Part shown: in pieces, positions 15,545-24,720 of the stretch
Layout: each line of letters starts with the position of its first letter
Position numbering within the stretch: the first letter of the stretch is position 1
Program-made: the position numbers and the translations under genes
Notes under the pieces: generated by a model
What the model was told of the DNA's origin: nothing
The model's input: the letters and a program-made list of their open reading frames with translations, nothing else
Databases searched by the model: none
Assembly: GCF_001428075.1 (NCBI RefSeq)
Contig: NZ_LMSI01000006.1
Span: 76,075 to 112,434, forward strand
Reading direction: 5' to 3'
Origin: Arthrobacter sp. Soil764
Lineage (GTDB): Bacteria; Actinomycetota; Actinomycetes; Actinomycetales; Micrococcaceae
Length of the DNA: 36,360 nucleotides

Positions 15545-16726
15545 CTACAGCTGTGGGGCGACGGCCGGCCTGCGGAGGAACGGCCTGGCCAGTGCTTCCA
15601 CGTAGCGGGCGGCCAGCGGGCCCAGTACTGCCATCAGCAGCACATACGCTGTGGCCAACGCCGCGAGCTCATGCGGGACCACTCCCGACGCAACGGCCAG
15701 GCCGGCGATCACGATGGAGAATTCGCCGCGGGCCACGAGCGCGGCGCCGGCACGGAACCGGCCGGGCCGTGCAATGCCGGCGCGCTTGGCGGCCCAGATC
15801 CCGGTGGCCATTTTGGTGGCCGTGGTGGCTGCTGCCAGGACCAGTGCCCAGCCGAGGACCGGGGGAATGGATGAGGGGTCGGTGTTGAGCCCGAACGCCA
15901 CGAAGAAGATGGCGGCGAACAGGTCCCGCAGCGGCTCAAGGATCCGGGTGGCGTTGTGGGCCGTGGCACCCGAGATGGCGATGCCCAGCATGAAGGCCCC
16001 CACCGCGGCTGAAACCTGCATGGCTGACGCGGCCCCTGCCACCAGCAGGGCGGCCCCGAGGACGTTGAGCAGGAAGACCTCGGAGTTCTCGCTGTGCACG
16101 GCCTTGGAGACGTGGTGTCCGTGCCGCAGCGCCACCATGAGCACCAGGCTGACCACGGCCAGGGCGATTCCCACCGTGGTGAGCCCGCCCAGGAAGCTCA
16201 CTCCCGCGAGAGTGGCCGTAAGGATGGGCAGGTAGACGGCCATCGCCAGGTCCTCGAAGACCAGGATGGACAGCACCACCGGGGTCTCGCGGTTACCAAG
16301 CCGCCCGAGGTCGGTAATGACCTTGGCGGCGATGCCCGACGAGGAAATATACGTGACGCCGCCCATGACCATGGCTCCCACGCCGCCCCAGCCCAGGAGC
16401 AGGGCAAGCCCGGCGCCGGGCAGGAAGTTCAGGACCAAGTCCAGGACACCGGCCTGCCAGGACCGGCGCAGGCCGGTAAAAAGCTCGGACGCGGTATATT
16501 CCAGTCCGAGCATAAGCAGCAGGAGGATGACGCCAATCTCGCCGGAGAGATGTGCGAACTCGTGCATGCCTTCAAGCTTGACGATCCCGCCCGCGCCAAA
16601 AGCCAGCCCGCCCAGCAGGTAGAGCGGGATGGGGGACATTCCGATCCGTCCGGCCAGCCTGGCCAGCAGGCCCAGGCAGAACACAACGGCCCCCAGTTCA
16701 ATGAGGGTCAGGGCCAACGGGTCCAT
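15545..16726 (-). CDS. CPA2-family cation/proton antiporter (KhtU-like)
   Basis: A 393-residue membrane protein of the monovalent cation:proton antiporter-2 family. It likely extrudes K+ or Na+ in exchange for H+. Some twelve membrane segments are present. The conserved unwound-helix motif TYISSSGIAAKVITDLGR and the ion-site segment LVFEDLAMAVYLPIL are clear; the acidic pair in FEDLAMA matches the CPA2 pattern. There is no C-terminal TrkA domain; instead the separate RCK-C protein is encoded five bases upstream, as in the KhtTU system of Bacillus. The two probably form a complex gated by nucleotide, second messenger or pH, as in KhtTU; which ligand applies cannot be told here. It is the last gene of the operon before the dcd terminator region. 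Confidence 0.9.
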   Translation of the reverse strand: MDPLALTLIELGAVVFCLGLLARLAGRIGMSPIPLYLLGGLAFGAGGIVKLEGMHEFAHLSGEIGVILLLLMLGLEYTASELFTGLRRSWQAGVLDLVLNFLPGAGLALLLGWGGVGAMVMGGVTYISSSGIAAKVITDLGRLGNRETPVVLSILVFEDLAMAVYLPILTATLAGVSFLGGLTTVGIALAVVSLVLMVALRHGHHVSKAVHSENSEVFLLNVLGAALLVAGAASAMQVSAAVGAFMLGIAISGATAHNATRILEPLRDLFAAIFFVAFGLNTDPSSIPPVLGWALVLAAATTATKMATGIWAAKRAGIARPGRFRAGAALVARGEFSIVIAGLAVASGVVPHELAALATAYVLLMAVLGPLAARYVEALARPFLRRPAVAPQL

Positions 16727-16731
16727 ACGAA

Positions 16732-17214
16732 CTAACCGTGGCGCAGGATATCGGCCGCTGAGTCGAGGCCTTCCTGGGTGCCAACCGCCACCAGCAGGTC
16801 ACCGGGGTGCAGCACGACGTCCGGCCCGGGCGACGGCAGTACCTCGCCTTCGCGCATGATGGCCACGATGGAGACGCCGCACCGGGTGCGGATGCACGCC
16901 TTGCCCATGGGCTGGTTCTGGAACGGGGAGTCCGCGGCGATGGAGAACTGCCGGGTGACGATGCCCGGAACGTCCTTGTGTTCCTCCGTGAGCTTCATGG
17001 CCAGGTGCGTGCCACCCAGGAGGTTGCCCAGGGTGGCTGCTTCATCGCTGGTGAGCGGAATGGAAGCCTGGCAGGTATCGGGATCGTCCCAGGTGGAAAC
17101 GATCAGTTCCGTCTGGCCTTCCCGCCGCTCGACGACGCCGATGCGGCGTCCGGAAGCGGTCATGAAATCCTTCCTGCGGCCCAGGCCGGGAAGGTTGGTT
17201 TCGTCCACGTTCAT
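16732..17214 (-). CDS. TrkA-C (RCK-C) regulatory subunit, KhtT-like
   Basis: A 160-residue cytoplasmic regulatory subunit. The N-terminal half contains TNLPGLGRRKDF and ASGRRIGVVERREGQTELIV, typical of the KhtT N-terminal domain. The C-terminal half (about 88-160) is a TrkA-C/RCK-C fold: ADSPFQNQPMGKACIRTRCG, VSIVAIMREGEVL, LHPGDLLVAVGTQEGLD. In Bacillus subtilis KhtT gates the KhtU antiporter in response to c-di-AMP and pH; the arrangement here, with the antiporter five bases downstream, implies the same partnership. The ATG at 17214 is preceded by a short gap (63 bases) to the UMF1 gene stop, so its own promoter may lie there or within the upstream gene. Confidence 0.9.
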   Translation of the reverse strand: MNVDETNLPGLGRRKDFMTASGRRIGVVERREGQTELIVSTWDDPDTCQASIPLTSDEAATLGNLLGGTHLAMKLTEEHKDVPGIVTRQFSIAADSPFQNQPMGKACIRTRCGVSIVAIMREGEVLPSPGPDVVLHPGDLLVAVGTQEGLDSAADILRHG

Positions 17215-17277
17215 ACGTCCAGCCTAGTCTGCCTGGCAACCCTTGGCCGGGCCCTGGCAGGGGACCGGAGGGTGTTT

Positions 17278-18690
17278 TCAGCTGGCGGGGACCACCGCGA
17301 TGGGTGCCTTCTCCGGGGACTTCACCGGCAGCAGCACCAGGAGCCCGGCCAGGAGGACCACCATGATGCCCAGGATGCCCCACCGCTGTGCCTGCCCGGC
17401 GGGCACCAGTGGTGTTGCCACCGTGATGCAGAGGGTAAACAGTGCCGGGGCCAGGAAGCTGACGGCGCGGCCGGTGGTGGCATAAAGGCCGAACAGTTCG
17501 CCGGACTCACCGTGCGGGGCGAGCCGGGCGAGGTAGGCGCGGGACGCGGACTGGGCGGGCCCGACGAACAGGCAGAGGAAGAGCCCGAACACCCAGAACG
17601 TGGTGCTGCCGGCCCATTGCATGCCGAAGAAGACATAGTCCCCGTTACCCAGCGCCAGGATGGCCGTACCGGCGATCAGCAGCCCCACCAGGGAACCTGT
17701 GATCACGGCTTTCGGGCCAACCTTGTCATCCAGGAAACCGCCGATCACCGCACCCACTGCCGCCACCACGTTCCCGAAGATCGCGAAGAAGATGACCTGG
17801 GAGAGGGCAAAGCCAAAGGTGCCGGCGGCGATGATGCCGCCAAACGTGAAGACGGCGGCGAGGCCGTCACGGAACACGGCGCTGGCCAGCAGGAAGTAGA
17901 TGGTGTGCGGGCTGGTGGCGTAGATCGCCTTGATCCGCCGGAACAACAGTCCGTAGCTGGCGAAGAATCCGAGCCGGGCCGCCTGGGTGGACCGGGGCAG
18001 TTCGGGGACGGCGAACAGGACCGGGAGGGCGAAGACGAGGAACCACAGGGCGGAGAAGACGGCCACCAGCCGGATGTTAAGGCTGTCCTGGGTGGACGCG
18101 CCGAACCAGTCGAAGGCCGGCTGCACGAACAGCTGCAGGACGATCAGGAGGGCCACGATGCCGCCGAGGTAGCCCGCGCCCCAGCCGAAGCCACTGACTT
18201 TCCCGATGTTGTGCGGCGTGGAGACCTGGGCCAGCATGGCGTTGTAGTTGACGCCCGCGAATTCGAAGAACACGTTCCCCAGCGCGATCAGCGACACCCC
18301 GAGGAGCAGGAACTCCGGGCGCGGGAACACGAAGAAGCACAGGGCAGTAAGGATGGCGACGGCGGCCGAGTTCACTCCCAGCCAGAGTTTCCGCCGGCCG
18401 CCTGCATCAGAGCGCTGGCCGGTGACAGGGGCCAGCAAAGCGATGGCAAACCCGGCGACAGCCAGTGCTGCGCCCAGCACCGCCGAGGCATTGTCTTCGC
18501 CGCCGAAAGCCTTGGACGTCAGGTAGACGGTGAACACGAATGTGGTCATCACGGCGTTGAAGGCCGCCGAGCCCCAGTCCCAGGACGCCCAGGCCAGCGC
18601 CCGGCCCTTGCTGGATTTGCCGGGTCCGGTTTCGAGTTCCGAGGCAGGCTGCATTGCTCCCGGAGCGCTGGCGCTGTTCATACGATGCAT
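17278..18690 (-). CDS. MFS transporter, UMF1 (Atg22-like) family
   Basis: A 470-residue membrane transporter. The N-terminal ASWDWGSAAFNAVMTTFVF with following Val/Tyr-Leu matches the UMF1/Atg22-like branch of the major facilitator superfamily, as does the loop LAPVTGQRSDAGGRRKLWL. About twelve segments can be drawn, with a cytoplasmic loop DDKVGPKAV and ASRAYLARLAPHGESGELFG. Members in bacteria are poorly characterised, and yeast Atg22 exports amino acids from the vacuole. I chose ATG 18690 (MHRMNSAS), with AGGCGG five bases upstream; a second ATG lies three codons on. A perfect 16-base palindrome covers this start. It is divergent from the Mrp operon, with 186 bases between. The frame upstream runs into the Mrp region and is not coding. 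Confidence 0.88.
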   Translation of the reverse strand: MHRMNSASAPGAMQPASELETGPGKSSKGRALAWASWDWGSAAFNAVMTTFVFTVYLTSKAFGGEDNASAVLGAALAVAGFAIALLAPVTGQRSDAGGRRKLWLGVNSAAVAILTALCFFVFPRPEFLLLGVSLIALGNVFFEFAGVNYNAMLAQVSTPHNIGKVSGFGWGAGYLGGIVALLIVLQLFVQPAFDWFGASTQDSLNIRLVAVFSALWFLVFALPVLFAVPELPRSTQAARLGFFASYGLLFRRIKAIYATSPHTIYFLLASAVFRDGLAAVFTFGGIIAAGTFGFALSQVIFFAIFGNVVAAVGAVIGGFLDDKVGPKAVITGSLVGLLIAGTAILALGNGDYVFFGMQWAGSTTFWVFGLFLCLFVGPAQSASRAYLARLAPHGESGELFGLYATTGRAVSFLAPALFTLCITVATPLVPAGQAQRWGILGIMVVLLAGLLVLLPVKSPEKAPIAVVPAS

Positions 18691-18695
18691 CGTAT
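18680..18695. promoter_or_regulatory. 16-bp perfect palindrome over the UMF1 start codon
   Basis: ATACGATG/CATCGTAT is a perfect 16-base palindrome centred at the start codon of the UMF1 gene (ATG 18688-18690). It would fit a dimeric repressor such as a TetR- or GntR-type protein, or could affect translation. It also lies upstream of the divergent Mrp operon. No cognate regulator is encoded next to it. Confidence 0.45.
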
Positions 18696-18876
18696 CCGCC
18701 TGTGGCGAACACCCCGGGGACGACGGGCCCTTGATGGCGGGGATTCCGCCTGCCCTGGAGCCGCGGAAGAGGCAGGATACCGCAGGGCCCTTGGTAAACT
18801 GAACCCTCCCGGACCTTACTTCTTGCCGCCTGCTCCAACTTTTGACAATCGAATTCCTGACGTTGCGGAGAATACA

Positions 18877-21800
18877 GTGATCACAGTCCTTGCCGTGCAC
18901 TTTTCGGTGGCTGTCATCGCGCCCTTCCTCTTCAGGCTGTGGGGCCGCAACGCCTTCTACGCGCTGGCCGCTGTTCCGGCGGTTTCCTTCGGCTGGCTGA
19001 TGTTCCAGCACAACCCCATCTACTCAGGGCCCGGGGCCGTCACGGAAGCCTTCGACTGGATCCCCAGCCTCCACCTGGAATTCGCCTTCCGCATGGACGC
19101 GCTGGCGTGGATCATGTCCCTGCTGGTGCTCGGCGTCGGCGCCCTGGTGCTGGTCTACTGCGCCCGGTACTTCAAAAGGGAAGACCAGGACCTGGGCGGG
19201 TTCGGCGCCCAGCTGCTGGCCTTCGCCGGGGCCATGTTCGGGCTGGTGGTGGCGGATGACCTGCTGCTGCTGTTCATCTGCTGGGAACTGACCACCATCC
19301 TTTCCTACCTGCTGATCGGCTTTGCCCGGACGAGGCTTGCGGCCCGCCGTTCCGCCCTCCAGGCGCTGATGGTGACCACCGCCGGCGGCCTGGCCATGCT
19401 GGTGGGCCTGATCATGCTTGGCTACACCGCCGGCACGTACCGTATCTCCGGCATTTTGGATCAGGCCCCCGCGCTGGTTTCCGGGACGTCCGCCGGCGTG
19501 GTGGGCGCCGCCGTCGTCCTCATCCTGGTGGGTGCCATCACCAAGTCCGCGCTGGTCCCGTTCCATTTCTGGCTGCCCGGCGCCATGGCCGCGCCCACCC
19601 CTGTCAGCGCCTACCTGCATGCTGCGGCGATGGTGAAGGCAGGCATTTACCTGGTGGCGCGGCTCGCCCCGGGGTTCTCGGAGACGGCGTACTGGCAGCC
19701 CGTGGTCCTGGGGCTGGGCCTGGCGACCATGCTGGTGGGCGGCTACCGGGCGCTGCGGCAGACCGACATTAAGCTGATCCTGGCCTACGGCACCGTCAGC
19801 CAGCTGGGCTTCCTCACCATGGTGGTGGGCCTGGGAACTCCCGACGCCGCCCTGGCGGGCCTGGCCATGCTGCTGGCGCACGGCCTGTTCAAGGCCACGC
19901 TGTTCCTGGTGGTGGGCATCATCGACCACCAGTCCGGGACCCGCGACGTCCGTAAACTGTCCGGCGTCTTCCGCTCCTCCCGGGCCCTGGGCATCGTGGC
20001 CGGCATCGGCGCCGCCTCCATGGCGGGCGTTCCGCTGCTGGGCGGCTTCGTCGCCAAGGAATCCGTGCTGGAGGCGTTCGTCCACCATGCTGCGGACCCG
20101 CACTCCGGACCGTGGGGCATGGTGGTCCTGGCCGGGCTGGTGGTGGGGTCAGTCCTCACCTTCGCCTACAGCGCGCGTTTCATGTGGGGCGCGTTCGCGG
20201 CCAAACCCGGCGTGGCCCCCACCCCTTTCAAAGCGATCACGCCCTCCTTCCTCGCCGCGCCTGCGGTCCTCAGCGTCCTGACCATCGCCTACGGACTTTG
20301 GCCGGTGCCGGTGGACGCCTGGATCCAGCCGTACGCGGCGTTGTTCGCTTCAACAGCGCCCGACGCCGGCACTCCTGCCGAGCAGGCGGGCCACCTTGCG
20401 TTGTGGCACGGGCTGACCCCGGCCCTTGGGCTGACGGCGGTCACCTTCGTGCTGGGCGCGGTGATGTACTTTGGCCGCAACGCGGTGGCCCGTGTCCAGT
20501 CCCTGGTTCCGGCCTGGGTGGACGGCGACCGCGGTTACCAGCTGACCATCGGCGCCCTGGACGACGTGGCGGTGTGGATCACCGGCCGGACCCAGCGCGG
20601 CTCACTGTATTTCTACCTTGCGGTGATCCTCAGCGTGGCGTTTGTGCTGCCGCTGACGGCCATCCTCCTGGGCGGCAATGCCCTGCCGCGGGACGTCTAC
20701 CTGGTGGACCCGAACTCCCCGCTCCAGCTCGTGGCAGGCGTGGGCATCGTGATCGGCGCCCTGGCCGCCGTCAAGGCGAACAAACGCTTCCTTGCCGTGC
20801 TGATGGTGTCCGTGACCGGCTACGGCATCGCGCTGGTGTTCGCCCTGCAGGGCGCACCGGACCTGGCCCTGACCCAGATGCTGGTGGAAACCATCATCCT
20901 GGTGGCGTTCGTCCTGGCCATGCGCAGCCTGCCCCCCGAACTGCGGGACCGTACCGGCGGCAAATACCGGGTGGTGCGCGTCATCATCGGCCTGGGATTC
21001 GGCGTGACCATGGTGTTCGCGGCGATCTTTGCGATGGGTGCACGGACCGCCCTTCCCGTATCACTGCAGTTCCCGCAGCTTGCATACGAGGGCGGCGGCG
21101 GCCTCAATGTGGTCAACGTGACCCTGGTGGACATCCGCGCCTGGGACACCTTCGGCGAGATCAGCGTGCTGGCGCTCGCCGCCACCGGCGTGGCCAGCCT
21201 GATCTTCATCCGCGGCCGCGGCGACCGCCTCCAGACCTCCGCATCCGTTGCCGAAGGCACGGTGGGCCGGCACCACGGCGTGGACCCGGGCTCCCGCGAC
21301 GGCGCTGCCCTGGCCATCAGCCGTAAGTTCGCTGCCGCTGCCCGCGATCCCTGGATCGTGGCCGGCCGGACGCTCGCGCCCGAACGGCGCTCCATCATCT
21401 TCGAAGTGGTCACCCGCCTGATCTTCCACTCGATGATCATCTTCTCGCTCTACCTGCTGCTGGCCGGGCACAACCTGCCCGGCGGCGGTTTCGCCGGCGG
21501 CCTCACCGCCGGGCTGGCGCTGACCATCCGCTACCTGGCCGGCGGACGGTTCGAACTGCGGGAGGCCGCGCCGCTGAGCGCCGGCGCGCTGCTGGGCACC
21601 GGCCTGGCCCTGGCCGCCGTGTCCGGCGTGGTGCCCCTGCTGCTGGGCGGCCAGGTGTTCCAGTCCGCCATCATCCAGGTGTGGCTGCCCGTCTTCGGCG
21701 ACATCAAGTTCGTCACCTCCACCATCTTCGACATTGGCGTGTACATCGTGGTGGTGGGCCTGGTGCTTGACGTGCTCCGCAGCCTGGGCGCCGAGATCGA

Positions 21801-21972
21801 TGAGCACATGGAGGAGCGGTCCGCCGCGGCCGCACAGCAGGACGAGCCGGAGGAGGACCGTCCCGGGCAGCCGGAAGTGGAAGCTGAACGGGACCTTGAG
21901 CCGCCGCTGGAACCGGACACCGTCCCCGCCGAGACCATGCCCGCCGAGACCACCGCAAAGGGCCACGCATGA
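18877..21972 (+). CDS. mrpA: Mrp Na+/H+ antiporter subunit A fused with subunit B
   Basis: The largest subunit of the multi-subunit Mrp antiporter, related to complex I subunits NuoL/M, which exports Na+ (and others) in exchange for H+. The protein has 1031 residues: an antiporter-like domain (about 1-500) with WELTTILSYLL (Glu137), GAITKSALVPFHFWLPGAMA (Lys223) and HAAAMVKAG (Lys254); a MrpA C-terminal domain; and a MnhB domain (about 830-1000) beginning near RLIFHSMIIFSLYLLLAGHN. There is no separate mrpB, so the fusion replaces it. A hydrophilic Glu/Pro-rich tail follows residue 990. The GTG start at 18877 has GGAG upstream; an open frame far upstream is antisense to other genes. mrpC overlaps by four bases (ATGA). 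Confidence 0.96.
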   Translation: MITVLAVHFSVAVIAPFLFRLWGRNAFYALAAVPAVSFGWLMFQHNPIYSGPGAVTEAFDWIPSLHLEFAFRMDALAWIMSLLVLGVGALVLVYCARYFKREDQDLGGFGAQLLAFAGAMFGLVVADDLLLLFICWELTTILSYLLIGFARTRLAARRSALQALMVTTAGGLAMLVGLIMLGYTAGTYRISGILDQAPALVSGTSAGVVGAAVVLILVGAITKSALVPFHFWLPGAMAAPTPVSAYLHAAAMVKAGIYLVARLAPGFSETAYWQPVVLGLGLATMLVGGYRALRQTDIKLILAYGTVSQLGFLTMVVGLGTPDAALAGLAMLLAHGLFKATLFLVVGIIDHQSGTRDVRKLSGVFRSSRALGIVAGIGAASMAGVPLLGGFVAKESVLEAFVHHAADPHSGPWGMVVLAGLVVGSVLTFAYSARFMWGAFAAKPGVAPTPFKAITPSFLAAPAVLSVLTIAYGLWPVPVDAWIQPYAALFASTAPDAGTPAEQAGHLALWHGLTPALGLTAVTFVLGAVMYFGRNAVARVQSLVPAWVDGDRGYQLTIGALDDVAVWITGRTQRGSLYFYLAVILSVAFVLPLTAILLGGNALPRDVYLVDPNSPLQLVAGVGIVIGALAAVKANKRFLAVLMVSVTGYGIALVFALQGAPDLALTQMLVETIILVAFVLAMRSLPPELRDRTGGKYRVVRVIIGLGFGVTMVFAAIFAMGARTALPVSLQFPQLAYEGGGGLNVVNVTLVDIRAWDTFGEISVLALAATGVASLIFIRGRGDRLQTSASVAEGTVGRHHGVDPGSRDGAALAISRKFAAAARDPWIVAGRTLAPERRSIIFEVVTRLIFHSMIIFSLYLLLAGHNLPGGGFAGGLTAGLALTIRYLAGGRFELREAAPLSAGALLGTGLALAAVSGVVPLLLGGQVFQSAIIQVWLPVFGDIKFVTSTIFDIGVYIVVVGLVLDVLRSLGAEIDEHMEERSAAAAQQDEPEEDRPGQPEVEAERDLEPPLEPDTVPAETMPAETTAKGHA

Positions 21973-22574
21973 GCGTCAACCTGACCCTGCTGATCGTCAT
22001 GGGCGCCCTGTATGCCTGTGGCATCTACCTGATCCTGGAACGCAGCCTCACCCGGGTGCTGCTGGGGCTGATGCTCCTGGCCAACGCCACCAACCTCCTG
22101 ATCCTGGCCACCGGGGGATACGCGGGCCTGGCGCCGCTGTTCGCCAAGGACACGCCGGCCCAGGACTACAACGATCCGCTCCCGCAGGCCCTGATCCTGA
22201 CCTCGATCGTCATTTCCTTCGCCGTCACGGCGTTCATGCTCGGCATCATCTACCGCACCTGGGTGCTGGCGCGGCAGGACGACATCCAGGACGACCTGGA
22301 AGACCGCCGCGTGGCGGCAACCCCCAGCTTCGACGCCGAGGACGACGCCGAGGTTCCGGCGGAAACCTCCGAGTTCCCGCTCACCATGCTGGGATCGGAC
22401 GGCCGGGACGTCTCAAACCACCAAGCGTCCGGCGGGGACACGGGCCCGGAAACGGTCCAGCCCGTGGCCACTGTCGTGGCCGGCGGCCGGGAGATGCCCG
22501 CCGAACATGCCGCCGCGGAGGAAAAGCCCGGCTCGCTCAACATCGACCCCAGCCCGGAAGGAGGCGGAAAGTGA
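21969..22574 (+). CDS. mrpC: Mrp antiporter subunit C with long acidic tail
   Basis: A 201-residue NuoK-like subunit. Three membrane segments cover residues about 4-100 (NLTLLIVMGALYACGIYLIL, VLLGLMLLANATNLLILAT, LTSIVISFAVTAFMLGIIYR), including the conserved LPQALILTSIVI. The core domain matches the usual 110-115 residues; the remaining 90 residues form a charged, probably disordered, acidic tail (EDDAEVPAET and similar). The tail is longer than in Bacillus MrpC. The gene overlaps mrpA by ATGA and mrpD by GTGA, indicating translational coupling. Confidence 0.93.
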   Translation: MSVNLTLLIVMGALYACGIYLILERSLTRVLLGLMLLANATNLLILATGGYAGLAPLFAKDTPAQDYNDPLPQALILTSIVISFAVTAFMLGIIYRTWVLARQDDIQDDLEDRRVAATPSFDAEDDAEVPAETSEFPLTMLGSDGRDVSNHQASGGDTGPETVQPVATVVAGGREMPAEHAAAEEKPGSLNIDPSPEGGGK

Positions 22575-24178
22575 ACATCGCAAGCTTTGCCCCGCTCGCC
22601 GTCGTACTTCCCATCCTGGGCGCCGCCCTGACCTTCCTGCTGATCCGGCATACCCGGGCCCAGCGGGCGGTGAGCATCGCCCTGCTCTCGCTGACCCTGG
22701 GGCTCGAATGCCTCCTGCTGGCGTCCGCGTGGAACGGCGGGACCGCGGCAGTGACCATCGGCGGCTGGCTGCCGCCGTGGGGCATCGTGATGGTGGTGGA
22801 CCAGTTCTCCTCGCTGATGCTGGTGGTGTCCTCCGCGATTAGCCTGGCCGTGCTGGTGTACGCCACCGGCCAGGGCATGGCCGACGGCGACCACGACGCA
22901 CCGGTCTCGATCTTCCACCCCACCTACCTGATCCTGGTGGCCGGCGTGTCCAACGCGTTCCTGTCCGGGGACCTGTTCAACCTTTACGTCGGCTTCGAGA
23001 TCCTGCTGACCGCGAGCTACGTACTGATGACCCTGGGCGGCACCGGGCCGCGCATCCGCGCGGGCGTCACGTACGTGGTGGTGTCCGTCGTGTCCTCGGT
23101 GCTGTTCCTGATCTCCATCGCCATGGTTTACGGAGCCACCGGAACGGTCAATATGGCGGACCTGGCCATCAAGCTTGGCGAACTGGACCAGGGCACCAAG
23201 ACCCTGCTGCACGTCATGCTGCTGGTGGCGTTCGGCATCAAGGCGGCCGTCTTCCCGCTCTCCTTCTGGCTCCCTGACTCGTACCCCACGGCGCCGGCGC
23301 CCGTCACGGCCGTGTTCGCGGGGTTGCTCACCAAGGTGGGCGTGTACGCCATGGTCCGGACCGAAACCCTGCTGTTCCCGGGGGACACCCTAAACACACC
23401 TTTGATGGTGGCCGCGCTGCTGACCATGGTGGTGGGCATCCTTGGCGCCCTGGCCCAAAGCGACATCAAGCGGCTCCTGTCATTCACCCTGGTCAGCCAC
23501 ATCGGCTACATGGTGTTCGGGCTGGCCATGTCCTCCGCTGCCGGGCTCGCCGCGGCAGTGTTCTACGTGGCCCACCACATCACCATCCAGACCAGCCTCT
23601 TCCTGGTCACGGGCCTGATCGAGCGGCGCGGCGGCAGCTCCTCTGTGGACCGGCTGGGCGGGCTGGCCAAACTGTCGCCCCTGCTGGCGCTGCTCTTCTT
23701 CGTTCCCGGCATGAACCTGGCCGGTATCCCGCCCTTCTCCGGGTTCCTGGGCAAGGTGGGGCTGATGCAGGCGGGCATCGAGCTGGGCACGCCGCTGGCC
23801 TACGCGCTGGTGATCGGCGGGGTTGCTACCAGCCTCCTGACGCTGCTGGCCATCGCCAGGGTGTGGAACCGTGCGTTCTGGCGCAGGCCAACCGACGCCG
23901 AACATCCGGACCCAGTGCTGCTTGCCGCTCCTGCGGTGAGGCTTTCCGGGCCCGGGGCCAAAGCCAACAACACCGTGACGCTCCTGCCGCGCACCATGGT
24001 GGGCTCCACCCTGGGCCTGGTGGTGCTCGGCGTTGCCCTGACCGTCTTTGCCGGTCCGCTGTTCGGGCTTTCGGACCGGGCCGCCCGGGACATGCTGGAC
24101 CGGGCCCCGTACATCCAGGCGGTCCTGGGCAGTGATGTTCCCATCCCGGCCACACCTGCCGTGGGAGGAGTGCGATGA
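22571..24178 (+). CDS. mrpD: Mrp antiporter subunit D
   Basis: A 535-residue NuoM/N-like antiporter subunit with about fourteen membrane segments. Conserved charged residues include Glu143 in FNLYVGFEILLTASYV and Lys224 in FGIKAAVFPLSFWLPDSY, with the TM loop AVFAGLLTKVG. Together with MrpA it forms the ion and proton paths. The start GTG (22571) overlaps the mrpC stop by four bases. The C-terminal 100 residues include a hydrophilic loop (RRPTDAEHPDPV) and a last membrane segment. It ends at the ATGA overlap with mrpE. Confidence 0.96.
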   Translation: MNIASFAPLAVVLPILGAALTFLLIRHTRAQRAVSIALLSLTLGLECLLLASAWNGGTAAVTIGGWLPPWGIVMVVDQFSSLMLVVSSAISLAVLVYATGQGMADGDHDAPVSIFHPTYLILVAGVSNAFLSGDLFNLYVGFEILLTASYVLMTLGGTGPRIRAGVTYVVVSVVSSVLFLISIAMVYGATGTVNMADLAIKLGELDQGTKTLLHVMLLVAFGIKAAVFPLSFWLPDSYPTAPAPVTAVFAGLLTKVGVYAMVRTETLLFPGDTLNTPLMVAALLTMVVGILGALAQSDIKRLLSFTLVSHIGYMVFGLAMSSAAGLAAAVFYVAHHITIQTSLFLVTGLIERRGGSSSVDRLGGLAKLSPLLALLFFVPGMNLAGIPPFSGFLGKVGLMQAGIELGTPLAYALVIGGVATSLLTLLAIARVWNRAFWRRPTDAEHPDPVLLAAPAVRLSGPGAKANNTVTLLPRTMVGSTLGLVVLGVALTVFAGPLFGLSDRAARDMLDRAPYIQAVLGSDVPIPATPAVGGVR

Positions 24179-24720
24179 GCCGCAAACGCATTTCCCTGCG
24201 CCAGGAGCTGCCCCTCCTGGTCTGGCTGGTGATTGTCTGGGGTGCCCTGTGGCAGGATTTCAGTGCCGGAAACCTCCTGTTCGGTGCGCTGCTGGCAGTG
24301 GGCGTGGCCCGGCTCTTCTACCTTCCGCCGGTGGAGCTCAGCGGCCGCTTCAACATCCTGTACGCCGTGCCCTTTGCGCTGGCCTTCGTGGGCAAAGTGG
24401 TGGTGGCCAGCGCCCAGGTCCTGTACCTGGCCACCGTCCGCGGCCCCAAGGTGACCAACGCCGTCGTCGCGGTGAAGCTGCGCAGCCACCAGGACCTGAT
24501 CGTCACCGCCACCGGCCACGTAATCTCCCTGATCCCGGGGTCCCTGGTGGTGGAGGTGGACCGCTCCACATCCACCCTTTACCTGCACGCGCTCAACATC
24601 ACCTCCAAGGAGGACGTGGAGGGCCTGCGGAACGAAGTCCGGTCCATCGAGGCCGGCCTGATCCGCATCATGGGCAGTCCTGAGGAACTCGAAGCTGTCC
24701 GAATGGAGGCCGCCGCATGA
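24175..24720 (+). CDS. mrpE: Mrp antiporter subunit E
   Basis: A 181-residue membrane protein of the MnhE family, with membrane segments near the N-terminus (LPLLVWLVIVWGALW, NLLFGALLAVGVARLF) and a soluble C-terminal domain. Characteristic motifs are TGHVISLIPGSLVVEVD and LYLHALNI. MrpE is needed for full antiport in Bacillus and has no complex I counterpart. The gene overlaps both neighbours by ATGA. Some Arthrobacter-type members are longer at the N-terminus; this one starts MSRKRISLRQELP with a basic, cytoplasmic leader. Confidence 0.94.
   Translation: MSRKRISLRQELPLLVWLVIVWGALWQDFSAGNLLFGALLAVGVARLFYLPPVELSGRFNILYAVPFALAFVGKVVVASAQVLYLATVRGPKVTNAVVAVKLRSHQDLIVTATGHVISLIPGSLVVEVDRSTSTLYLHALNITSKEDVEGLRNEVRSIEAGLIRIMGSPEELEAVRMEAAA

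Noticed and set aside
18842..18847. TTGACA as -35 box of the Mrp operon
   Set aside because: No convincing -10 element lies at 16-18 bases, so I do not call a promoter there.
16807..18876. A 1721-residue open frame reading into mrpA
   Set aside because: The part before 18877 is antisense to the KhtTU-like and UMF1 genes and has no transporter-like sequence; family alignment and a ribosome site place the mrpA start at 18877.
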